Part shown: positions 28,562 through 35,625 of the stretch, in pieces
Layout of the letters: every line of letters begins with the position of its first letter
Numbering within the stretch: the first letter of the stretch is position 1
From: JANMJD01 sp963828405
GTDB lineage: Bacteria > Actinomycetota > Acidimicrobiia > Acidimicrobiales > Ilumatobacteraceae
NCBI GenBank assembly: GCA_963828405.1
Contig: CAWHEG010000031.1
Coordinates: 620,001 to 684,000 of the forward strand
DNA length: 64,000 nucleotides
Direction of reading: 5' to 3'
Notes under the pieces: generated by a model
Database searches by the model: none
What the model was told of the DNA's origin: nothing
The model's input: the letters and a program-made list of their open reading frames with translations, nothing else
Position numbers and translations under genes: made by a program

Positions 28562-29532
28562 GACTGCACCATCGCGGCGAAGACGTCGGACAGATGGGGC
28601 GGTTCGAACGAGAAGGTGCTCACCGTTCCGTGTCGGGATGCCTGCGCCAACAGCGCGGCGAGGTCGGCGTCTCGGGGCACCCGGACGACCACGGCATCGG
28701 CATTCCCGTGGATGACCTGCACGTCGGGGTGCACCGGCGTCCACGGCGTTGCGGGCTGCAACGCGATCGTGAGGATCCGTGAGGGCGACGCGCCACGGAG
28801 GTCCGATACCCGTCCGGAGGCTCGTACCCGACCGTGCTCGAGGATGACGACGTCCTCGCAGAGCTGTTCGACGAGATCGAGCTGATGGCTGGAGAACAGC
28901 ACCGCGGCGCCGGCCGCGGCGTGTTCGGCGATGATCGACGACATGGCGTTCACGGCGACCGGATCGAGACCGGAGAACGGCTCGTCGAGGACGAGCAGTT
29001 CGGGATCGTGCACCAGGGCGACGGCGAGTTGCACGCGCTGGCGGTTGCCGTGCGACAGGTCCTGCACGATCGAGTCGGTGCGGTCCGCCAGACCGAGACG
29101 GTCGAGCCAATAGGCGGTCCTCTTCTCGGCCTCCCCACCGTCGAGTCCAGCGAGCCGACCGAAGTAGGCGACCTGTTCATCGGTCTTCATCCGTAGGTAC
29201 AGGCCTCGCTCCTCGGGCATGTAGCCGATCCGTTGGCGCACCTCGTCGGCGATCGGCGCCCCCGCCCAGGAGACGCTCCCGCGTTGTGGCGTGAGCAACC
29301 CGAGGACGGCGCGCATCGTCGTCGTCTTGCCGGAACCGTTCGGGCCGAGGAACCCGACGACCTGACCGCGATCGACCTGGAGCGACACGTCGTCGACGGC
29401 GACCACTCCCGCGAACTCGACCCGCAGGCCCTCGACCCGCAAGCCGGCACTCGAGTCGACGTCCGGCGAAGCGGACGAGGGACCACCCGTGGTCTGCGTC
29501 TGGGACAGCATCCCGGAGTTTCGGCTCAGCAT
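28558..29532 (-). CDS. ABC transporter ATP-binding protein (NatA-like)
   Basis: ATPase subunit partnering the permease downstream, 324 residues. Walker A LGPNGSGKTTTMRAVLGLL, Q-loop region GYMPEERGLYLRM, signature LSHGNRQRVQLAVALVHDP, Walker B LLVLDEPFSGLDP, and switch His in LFSSHQLDLVEQL. A C-terminal regulatory-type domain follows. Two candidate starts (29532 and 29511) lack clear Shine-Dalgarno sequences. A diverged 149-base copy of its Q-loop region sits at 30962-31110. It follows the DUF4386 gene by 22 bases, so the operon is DUF4386-ATPase-permease. Confidence 0.93.
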   Translation of the reverse strand: MLSRNSGMLSQTQTTGGPSSASPDVDSSAGLRVEGLRVEFAGVVAVDDVSLQVDRGQVVGFLGPNGSGKTTTMRAVLGLLTPQRGSVSWAGAPIADEVRQRIGYMPEERGLYLRMKTDEQVAYFGRLAGLDGGEAEKRTAYWLDRLGLADRTDSIVQDLSHGNRQRVQLAVALVHDPELLVLDEPFSGLDPVAVNAMSSIIAEHAAAGAAVLFSSHQLDLVEQLCEDVVILEHGRVRASGRVSDLRGASPSRILTIALQPATPWTPVHPDVQVIHGNADAVVVRVPRDADLAALLAQASRHGTVSTFSFEPPHLSDVFAAMVQS

Positions 29533-29554
29533 GGGCGAGGGTCGAACAATCGGC

Positions 29555-30355
29555 TCATGTCCGGACGAGTTGCCGGTTGTGCGTCCCGTTCTGGATTCGT
29601 CCGCTGGTCCTGCCGTTCGACACGCCCCTGATGAGGAGGTAGCCGACCATCCAGACCTCGCCGATCGTGGAGGGGGCGAGCAAGGCGTCCGCCACGCCTG
29701 TCGCGTCGGGAAGCAGGAACTTGACGAAGGTGCTGAGCAGGTACCCGGCGCCGCCGACGAGCAGCAGCCAGCCGAGCAGTCGTGGCATGTAGGCGGACCG
29801 GAGGACCAGCCAGCCCATCGGGATCAGCCAGAGACCGAAGAACAGTCCGCCGACGTCCCACGCCGATCCCTGGAGGCGATACAACAGCAGTGCATCGTGC
29901 GCGGAGGTGGCGGAGCCGTCGAGGGCCATGCCGAGAGCGGTTGCCGAGAACGTGGCCGCGACCAGCAGTGCGGCCGCGTTCAACAGACCGAACGCGGCGA
30001 TCGAGGCTGCGGCGAACGAGTGCACCCGTCGGAACAGCAGGAAGAACAATGCTGCGGCCACTGCCTGTGTGGCGGCGGCACCGATATCGGCGGCGATGCC
30101 GAGACGCGCCAACCCTTCGCGTTCGACGAGGTTGGCCACGGTCTTCACTGCGTCGTCCGAGACGAACAGCTTCCCTCGGATCACCATGAAGCCCACCACC
30201 CCGGTGATCGCCAGGCCGAGGTACGCCACGCCGGTCCATCGGGCGATGGCGCGCGCATGGTCGAAGGTGGGTTCATCCATCGGCGGGGCGCCGGGCGGAA
30301 CCGTGCGATCGTTCGCCGTCAACCGCTTCGTGATCGAACTGGTCGTCGTAGCCAT
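29555..30355 (-). CDS. DUF4386 family membrane protein
   Basis: Predicted 266-residue polytopic membrane protein of the DUF4386 family. Hydrophobic segments include AYLGLAITGVVGFMVI, AAATQAVAAALFFLLFRR, AAFGLLNAAALLVAATF, GGLFFGLWLIPMGWLVL and LLGWLLLVGGAGYLLS. The phrase WTGVAYLGLAITG and the GLFFGLWLIPMGWLV stretch are family hallmarks. Function unknown; it is often found alone. First gene of the operon with the ABC-2 exporter. Start at ATG 30355. Confidence 0.85.
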   Translation of the reverse strand: MATTTSSITKRLTANDRTVPPGAPPMDEPTFDHARAIARWTGVAYLGLAITGVVGFMVIRGKLFVSDDAVKTVANLVEREGLARLGIAADIGAAATQAVAAALFFLLFRRVHSFAAASIAAFGLLNAAALLVAATFSATALGMALDGSATSAHDALLLYRLQGSAWDVGGLFFGLWLIPMGWLVLRSAYMPRLLGWLLLVGGAGYLLSTFVKFLLPDATGVADALLAPSTIGEVWMVGYLLIRGVSNGRTSGRIQNGTHNRQLVRT

Positions 30356-30484
30356 GTGCGTCCTCCATCGGAGTCACCCGGCGCCCGGACGGCGCCCGCG
30401 GTCGCGCCCCCATTGTCGAAACGGATGTTCGTCAGCGACAGTGCCAAACGTCCCTGAACGGAACGGGACGAGGCGGTCGCCCGG

Positions 30485-30961
30485 CAGCCCTCGCTCGGCC
30501 GGCGGCGCGGCAACTCGACAGGCCCGCCCGTGCCCGGTCGATCAGGCCGCACACTCGACGAGGGCGCCGATGGCGAGATCGGCGTACACCCGGCGCAGCC
30601 GGGCGGCGAGCCCGAAGCTCTCGGAGCGGCTGGGAACGAGCACCACGTCGGCAGCGCGGTAGTACATCGACAGGATGTGGTGCTGCTGGGCCGGGATGAA
30701 CCGCACCCGGCCGTCGAGGCCGAGCTCGTGGACCATCGCCCGGACCCGCTCGTACTCGGCGTCGCCCTGGCGGCCGCTGGCCCCACCGACGATCAGCAGC
30801 ACGGCATCGGGCCGGTTCAGTTCCGCCAGGGCATGCACGGCGACGTCGGCGCCCTTCAGCGGTTGGATGCGCCCGACGAACAACAGCACGGGGTGGTCCC
30901 CGAGGCCGAGCGCACCACGAGCGCCCCGCCGGTCGCCGGGCCCGAAGAAGGCGTGCTCGAC
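30485..30961 (-). pseudogene. Truncated, internally deleted copy of the mshA 3' end
   Basis: Nearly identical (about four mismatches by eye) to 33248-33371 plus 33592-33946 of the intact mshA locus in the same orientation. An in-frame 222-base segment (33372-33593 in the full copy), which encodes the conserved C-terminal VALEAAACGTPVVASAVGG region, is missing, with CG microhomology at the join. The reading frame begins abruptly in the middle of the GT-B fold (LLFVGRIQPLKGADVAV) and still ends GALVECAA. No start signal; not expected to make an active enzyme. Confidence 0.85.
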
Positions 30962-31110
30962 TAGGCGGTCCTCTTCTTGGCCTCCCCACCGTCGAGTCCA
31001 GCGAGCCGACCGAAGTAGGCGACCTGTTCACCGGTCTTCATCCGGAGGTACAGGCCGCGCTCCTCGGGCATGTAGCCGATCCGCTGACGCGCATCGTCGG
31101 CGATCGGCGC
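30962..31110 (-). pseudogene. 149-bp fragment of an ABC ATPase gene
   Basis: Matches 29111-29259 of the intact ATPase gene, with about eight mismatches, mostly silent. It encodes RIGYMPEERGLYLRMK through GGEAKKRTA and then meets TAG at the join to the mshA fragment. The divergence indicates that it came from a related ABC gene or is an old copy. Confidence 0.8.
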
Positions 31111-31505
31111 GTGGGCATCGCCCACCAGCCGGCGGACCATCGAAACAACCATCTTCGGCGGTGAGGTAGGCCGCTGGCTGGTCGGCGTGGCGGTCGTGTA
31201 CCGGGCGCTGGCCCTCGGGTTGCTCGCTCGTCGTCGACTGCTTGTCCGCTTCGCCGGCGGCCCCCTATCAAACCGTGCATGCGATTCGAATCGTCACGTC
31301 CTCGGCCAGACCAGACAGACGCCGATCTCCTCGCGCTCGTCCAACGACAGGGCAGCATCTGGCATCAGTAGTGGCGGCAGCACCGACCATCATGGCCGGT
31401 CACCGCGCCCTGACCGTTGGAACTCGCCCGTCAGATCAGAGTTCAGCCCTTGCCTCGACCGGGGGGGGGTGTGTTACCTTTCGCCTGCCCGCGAAAGGAA
31501 GCCAG
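31111..31505. other. Non-coding stretch ahead of the secreted-protein gene
   Basis: No convincing gene in 395 bases. A + strand phrase (QTDADLLALVQRQG, near 31305-31350) recalls the start of ECF sigma factors but stops quickly. A run of nine G lies at 31461-31469. Composition drifts to lower GC toward the right. Confidence 0.5.
31478..31497 (+). promoter_or_regulatory. Hairpin overlapping the ribosome-binding site of the secreted-protein gene
   Basis: CTTTCGC (31478-31484) pairs with GCGAAAG (31491-31497) across a six-base loop. The Shine-Dalgarno sequence AAAGGAAG begins inside the 3' arm, so the stem would partly hide it. The ATG follows at 31506. Confidence 0.5.
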
Positions 31506-31991
31506 ATGTTCCGAACCTCAAGTACGAGTCGCCAGGTTGGCGCCGTCAGTGCTGCGCTCCTCATCTTTGCGCTCGTGGCGGGCGCCCCTGCGGAAGCCCA
31601 ACAGGCATCGTGGAGCAAAACCACCACCGGTTCGAGCGGCTGTCCAAATCCGCCGTTGGGGCAACTCAACTACACTCGACTCTCGAGCTCGAACCCGCTT
31701 ACCTACCGCTGTAACCGAACCAGCGGAGCGGATAGTAACCTACGGACTGCCGGGTCGGACACCTATCTTCCCGATCCGGGAGGTACCAACGGTTTCTTCG
31801 TTGGAACTATACCGGGCAATAGTCCGAATACATGGACGGTAAAGAACAATTGGACTGTCACCCTCAGTATCTGCGCCACCTCGAACTTCTTCTTGACGCG
31901 AGTGACCCTCGCTCCTGGCGGGTTCACTCAAATCGCCGGATCGACCAGCGGACTCATGAGTCATCGTTCGTCGCCGTGCATCAATGACTGA
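31506..31991 (+). CDS. Small secreted four-cysteine protein, cassette copy 1
   Basis: Unrecognised family. 161 residues: signal peptide (VGAVSAALLIFALVAGAPAEA, cleavage likely after AEA) then a mature domain of about 125 residues rich in Ser, Thr, Asn and Gly. Four cysteines (SGCPN, YRCNR, SICAT, SPCIND) align one-to-one with the paralogue at 59597-60022, as do SW(S/T), LR(T/S)(A/S)GSD, SPNT and the C-terminal GLMS-x-R-xxx-CIND. Two disulfides in a compact beta-rich extracellular protein would fit. Strong AAAGGAAG ribosome site eight bases before the ATG. The lipoprotein gene follows 43 bases later. GC is visibly lower than in flanking housekeeping genes. Could be a secreted effector, adhesin or enzyme inhibitor; nothing in the sequence decides. 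Confidence 0.8.
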   Translation: MFRTSSTSRQVGAVSAALLIFALVAGAPAEAQQASWSKTTTGSSGCPNPPLGQLNYTRLSSSNPLTYRCNRTSGADSNLRTAGSDTYLPDPGGTNGFFVGTIPGNSPNTWTVKNNWTVTLSICATSNFFLTRVTLAPGGFTQIAGSTSGLMSHRSSPCIND

Positions 31992-31998
31992 TGACCCG

Positions 31999-32031
31999 GA
32001 GCTAGGTCAGAGCTAGGTCTGTGCTAGGTCC
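31999..32031 (+). repeat. Three tandem 11-bp repeats between the cassette genes
   Basis: GAGCTAGGTCA, GAGCTAGGTCT and GTGCTAGGTCC follow one another without gaps and fill most of the space between the secreted-protein stop and the lipoprotein start. An 11-base period places each unit on the same face of the helix, as in direct-repeat activator sites such as those of SARP regulators. Confidence 0.7.
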
Positions 32032-32034
32032 TCT

Positions 32035-33009
32035 GTGCAGTTGAGGTGTGGGCGCAAGGTGCTCCTAGCCGTGGCTTGGGTGTGTCTCGGGGGCATTTCA
32101 GGCTTGAGTTGCTCCGCGATGCCCGAGCGGAGAGAACGTCAGCCGACGACCTCGCTTGCTGCCGTGAGCGAGGAGACCACTGTGTCGCCGCAGCGATCGG
32201 CCAGCGGGCCGACTTCGGTCATTGACGTTGCCATGCTGCTGCGGTCCGACATCGAACGTGCTCTCGCCATTGAATGGAGCAAAGCCGTGTCGGTGTGCGC
32301 GGGGGGCGCCGGAATTGACTATCATCCCGCTCCCCCTCCAGCGGCGCAAAGCACTGGAGGCGTGGATGGGCTGCTCGGACTGTCGGATGAGCGGCTCGCC
32401 CAAGAGTACGGTTACTTGGTCGAGCTTCCGGGAGTTGGTCCCGGGCTTGCTGGAGACCCGGTGAACGTGCTCCCTCCGGGCGAAATTGCCGCCCTTGATA
32501 TCGTTATTCACGGGCCGTTGAGCACCAGAAAACCGATCTCAGTGACCGACACCGATGGAAACAACCTTGGCGGCATCGACACGGGCGACGGATGTCTGAG
32601 GAGCTTTTACACCCAGATCTTCGGATCGCTCGAGAAATACGTCGAGTATCTCTCGGCTGATCTGAGAGTCCAGAACGCCAACCAGGTCGGCCACGCAGCG
32701 TTGCAGATTGATCCTGGTTTCGTCGGTCTGGTGGCCGGATGGTCGGACTGCATGTCGGCGCGCGGTTTTCAGTACAAGAACCCGCTCGATCCGTTCTCCA
32801 CCGACTGGCCCTCGCCTCGCCCCAGCGACCAGGAGCGGCAGGTGGCCGTCGCCGATATGGCATGCAAGGAGTCGACGGACTTCCTCGCTGCTGCCAGAGT
32901 GGTTCGCGGCGAGGTTCAAGCTCGAGTTGCGGCCGAACTGCAGATCGAGGAGGAGACCCGCGGATTGACCGACGCCGGGCGGCGACTGGCGAGTTCCGCC
33001 GCGTCGTAA
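32035..33009 (+). CDS. Lipoprotein, cassette copy 1
   Basis: Unrecognised 324-residue lipoprotein. The N-terminus KVLLAVAWVCLGGISGLSC has a signal peptide with a lipobox ending in Cys. A low-complexity linker is followed by two related segments, each with a Cys and a GI/GF-x-Y pattern (VSVCAGGAGIDY and WSDCMSARGFQY), and the typical uncharacterised actinobacterial lipoprotein phrase QERQVAVADMACKESTDFL. It aligns over its length with the 324-residue lipoprotein at 58608-59582: GG-x-GC, the FGS-x-E-x-YV-(E/D)Y helix, W-S-(D/E)-C and PRP-x-(D)-x-ER-x-A. Probably anchored outside the membrane and working with the secreted partner. Start GTG 32035 or TTG 32041. Confidence 0.75.
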   Translation: MQLRCGRKVLLAVAWVCLGGISGLSCSAMPERRERQPTTSLAAVSEETTVSPQRSASGPTSVIDVAMLLRSDIERALAIEWSKAVSVCAGGAGIDYHPAPPPAAQSTGGVDGLLGLSDERLAQEYGYLVELPGVGPGLAGDPVNVLPPGEIAALDIVIHGPLSTRKPISVTDTDGNNLGGIDTGDGCLRSFYTQIFGSLEKYVEYLSADLRVQNANQVGHAALQIDPGFVGLVAGWSDCMSARGFQYKNPLDPFSTDWPSPRPSDQERQVAVADMACKESTDFLAAARVVRGEVQARVAAELQIEEETRGLTDAGRRLASSAAS

Positions 33010-33029
33010 GGGCCTCTCAGCCTGGATCA

Positions 33030-33250
33030 GGTGCCGGTCGGGCCCCCGGTGGCGGCGGTCGTCGGCGAGGCGGGTGACGAACACGGCGCCCTCGGTGCGG
33101 TGCTCCTTGCCGAGCTTCAACAGCAGGTTCGATTCGATTCGAGACGTAGTTCTTCACCGTCTTTTAGGCCAGGTGCATCTCGTTGGCGATCTCGCGGTTG
33201 GTGAAGCCGTCGGCGACGAGGGCGAGGATCGATTCTCGTCGGTCAACCAG
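33030..33250 (-). pseudogene. Remnant of a LuxR/DevR-type response regulator DNA-binding domain
   Basis: The minus strand reads ESILALVADGFTNREIANEM, then HLA-stop-KTVKNYVSN, and after a frame change LLKLGKEHRTEGAVFVTRL, which together are an almost complete LuxR-family helix-turn-helix of the DevR/DosR type. An in-frame TAA (where GAG or similar is expected) and a short duplication TCGAATCGAA that shifts the frame have destroyed it. No receiver domain is present upstream; the sequence runs straight into the mshA 3' flank. Confidence 0.75.
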
Positions 33251-33304
33251 CCCTCGCTCGGCCGGCGGCGCGGCAACTCGACAGGCCCGCCCGTGCCCGG
33301 TCGA

Positions 33305-34519
33305 TCAGGCCGCACACTCGACGAGGGCGCCGATGGCGAGATCGGCGTACACCCGGCGCAGCCGGGCGGCGGCCAGACTCCACGTGTAGCGCCGTGCCCC
33401 GGCCGCCGCGCCGGCGGCGAGCTGCGCCGCCAATTCGGGCTCGTCGAGAATCCGGCGGGTGTAGTGGGCGAACACCTTCGGGTCGCGTTCGGCGACCTGG
33501 AACCCGTTGACCCCGTGGTCGACCAGGGTGAGCAGCCCACCCACCGCGCTGGCCACCACCGGCGTGCCACAGGCCGCCGCCTCGAGGGCGACGAGCCCGA
33601 AGCTCTCGGAGCGGCTGGGAACGAGCACCACGTCGGCAGCGCGGTAGTACGTCGACAGGATGTGGTGCTGCTGGGCCGGGATGAACCGCACCCGGCCGTC
33701 GAGGCCGAGCTCGTGGACCATCGCCCGGACCCGCTCGTACTCGGCGTCGCCCTGGCGGCCGCTGGCCCCACCGACGATCAGCAGCACGGCATCGGGCCGG
33801 TTCAGTTCCGCCAGGGCGCGCACGGCGACGTCGGCGCCCTTCAGCGGTTGGATGCGCCCGACGAACAACAGCACGGGGTGGTCCCCGAGGCCGAGCGCAC
33901 CACGAGCGCCCCGCCGGTCGCCGGGGCCGAAGAAGGCGTGCTCGACACCGGGCGAGACGATCTCCACCCGCCCGGGGGGATCGCCGTACAGACGGCGGAA
34001 CTGCTGCTCCTCGGCGGGGCAGCTCATGCAGATGGCATCGGCGCAGCCGATGATCTCGATCTCGGCCCGCTCCCGCCGTTGCGGCTCGGGGTCGCCACCT
34101 TCGGCCTTCACCCGCGCCAGCGTGTGGAACGTGGTCACCAGGGGCAGGTCCATCTCGTGCTTGAGGCGGTGGGCGGCGACGCCCGAGAGCCAGTAGTTGG
34201 CGTGGATCACGTCGGCGCCACCGTTGGCCTCGATGTCGCCGCGCACGCCGTCGGTGAACTCGTCGACCACCCCGGCGAGGTGCTCCTTGGGGAGCTGGTA
34301 CGGGCCGGCGGCGATGTGCACGACACGGTGACCGGGCTCCACGAACACCTCACGGGGCTGGTCGGCGCGCGTGGCACGGGTGTAGGTGGTGCAATCGACG
34401 CCGGCGTGTGCCAGGGCCGACACCAGCTCGCGGACGTAGACGTTCATCCCCCCGGCGTCCCCCTGGCCCGCCTGGAGGAGGGGGGAGGTGTGAAGCGACA
34501 ACATCGCGAGCCTCTGCAC
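33305..34519 (-). CDS. mshA: D-inositol-3-phosphate glycosyltransferase MshA
   Basis: GT-B enzyme joining UDP-GlcNAc to 1D-myo-inositol 3-phosphate, the first step of mycothiol synthesis, a thiol unique to actinobacteria. The 404-residue protein has the N-terminal MLSLHTSPLLQ and GDAGGMNVYVRELVSALA, substrate loop ANYWLSGVAAHRLKHEM, VLLFVGRIQPLKGADV, and the C-terminal nucleotide-binding SRSESFGLVALEAAACGTPV. GTG 34519 fits the family start (one residue pattern RLAMLSLHTSP) and has GAGG seven bases upstream. Its 3' end exists as a second, damaged copy at 30485-30961. No other mycothiol gene is present unless the GNAT protein at 61754 is one. Confidence 0.92.
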   Translation of the reverse strand: MQRLAMLSLHTSPLLQAGQGDAGGMNVYVRELVSALAHAGVDCTTYTRATRADQPREVFVEPGHRVVHIAAGPYQLPKEHLAGVVDEFTDGVRGDIEANGGADVIHANYWLSGVAAHRLKHEMDLPLVTTFHTLARVKAEGGDPEPQRRERAEIEIIGCADAICMSCPAEEQQFRRLYGDPPGRVEIVSPGVEHAFFGPGDRRGARGALGLGDHPVLLFVGRIQPLKGADVAVRALAELNRPDAVLLIVGGASGRQGDAEYERVRAMVHELGLDGRVRFIPAQQHHILSTYYRAADVVLVPSRSESFGLVALEAAACGTPVVASAVGGLLTLVDHGVNGFQVAERDPKVFAHYTRRILDEPELAAQLAAGAAAGARRYTWSLAAARLRRVYADLAIGALVECAA

Positions 34520-34558
34520 GATGACCCTCAACCTAGGGCATCCCCCGACCATTCCCGC

Positions 34559-35551
34559 TCACCGTGGCGGGGACGGCCCGGTCGCCGCACCGGGTGACGC
34601 ATCCGGGGTGGCCCGGGCCCACCACCGTTGGGCGAGCAGCGAGGGAACCAGCGCCTCGACGACGCCGGCCACCTCGCTGCGCTCGTCGTGGCGATAGCGC
34701 AGCGAGGCCGCCGCTCCCGGGAACGGCGGCCCGACCCCCACCGCGGTCGAACGCCGTTCGATCATCCAGCGGGCGGCGGGGGCGTCGAAGCGGGAGCCGC
34801 TGAACACCAGTGCGCGGTAGTCGAGGGTCTTGGTCAGATAGACGTCGACGTGGCTCCAGTCCCCCGTTTCGCAGGCGTCGGCCGCCCGGCGCGGTCCCTC
34901 GCGGATCATCAGGGCGCCCTGCAGCGCGTTGCCGAGGCGCTCCTCGGGGGCGAGCAGCCAGACACCGTCGGCGCCGTCGAGCCGGACGGCGAGGTCGTCG
35001 AGCCACTCGCCGCGCCGGGCGAGCAGGTCCTCGGCAGCCTCGGCGGCCGACCCGGCCAGCCCGGCGACATCCACCTCGGGCCCGCCGACGGCGCCCGACA
35101 GGGCGAGCAGGGCGACCAGGGTGTGGTGGTAGCTGCGACATGCCACGCCGCCGACCTCGATGCCGGCGGCCAGTTCGACGGTGGCGTCGGCCAGCCCGCC
35201 GATCGCCGACCCGGGGGTGTTGGTCAACGCCACCGTGACGCTGACCCCGTGGTGCCGGGCGAGCAGCTCGAGCGTCTCGGCCGATCCGCCCGACGCCGAG
35301 ATCCCGACGACGAGCAGGTCGGGCCCGGGCGGCCAGGTGGCGACCACCGACGACCGCTCGGCGATCACCGTCAGGCCGTGGGAGCGCAACACCGTGGCCA
35401 CCGAGCGGGCGGCGAAGTACGACGAGCCCATCCCGGTGAGCACGATCCGCCCGGGCGACGGTCCGCGCGGCCAACTGAACGTGGCCCGATCGACGGCCGC
35501 CAGCGTCCCGGGAAGGGCCTCGAGATCGGCGAGGAACAGCGCGGGGTCCAT
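34559..35551 (-). CDS. SIS-domain sugar isomerase-like protein
   Basis: 330-residue protein with two SIS (sugar isomerase) domains, as in the isomerase half of GlmS but without the glutaminase domain. Visible: IVLTGMGSSYFAARSVATVL, LLVVGISASGGSAETLELLA with the Ser-rich phosphate-binding loop, and LTNTPGSAIGGLADATVELA in the first domain; WLLAPEERLGNALQGALMIR and FDAPAARWMIERRST in the second. Likely binds a phosphosugar; deglycase or isomerase activity cannot be told apart. It is immediately upstream (by transcription) of mshA with 39 bases between, so possibly co-transcribed. Confidence 0.85.
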   Translation of the reverse strand: MDPALFLADLEALPGTLAAVDRATFSWPRGPSPGRIVLTGMGSSYFAARSVATVLRSHGLTVIAERSSVVATWPPGPDLLVVGISASGGSAETLELLARHHGVSVTVALTNTPGSAIGGLADATVELAAGIEVGGVACRSYHHTLVALLALSGAVGGPEVDVAGLAGSAAEAAEDLLARRGEWLDDLAVRLDGADGVWLLAPEERLGNALQGALMIREGPRRAADACETGDWSHVDVYLTKTLDYRALVFSGSRFDAPAARWMIERRSTAVGVGPPFPGAAASLRYRHDERSEVAGVVEALVPSLLAQRWWARATPDASPGAATGPSPPR

Positions 35552-35625
35552 CACGACATTGAAGCCCGCTGACCCCGGCCGCGAAGACACGCCCGGCGTT
35601 GCGGCCCGTGTGCTGGGATGGCGGG

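Noticed and set aside
31305..31350. ECF sigma factor start (TDADLLALVQRQG)
   Set aside because: Only about a dozen residues match and the frame stops; too short to call.
31506..31991. Lactococcin 972-type bacteriocin
   Set aside because: Similar size and export, but the mature sequence and Cys pattern do not match that family, and no dedicated ABC genes follow.
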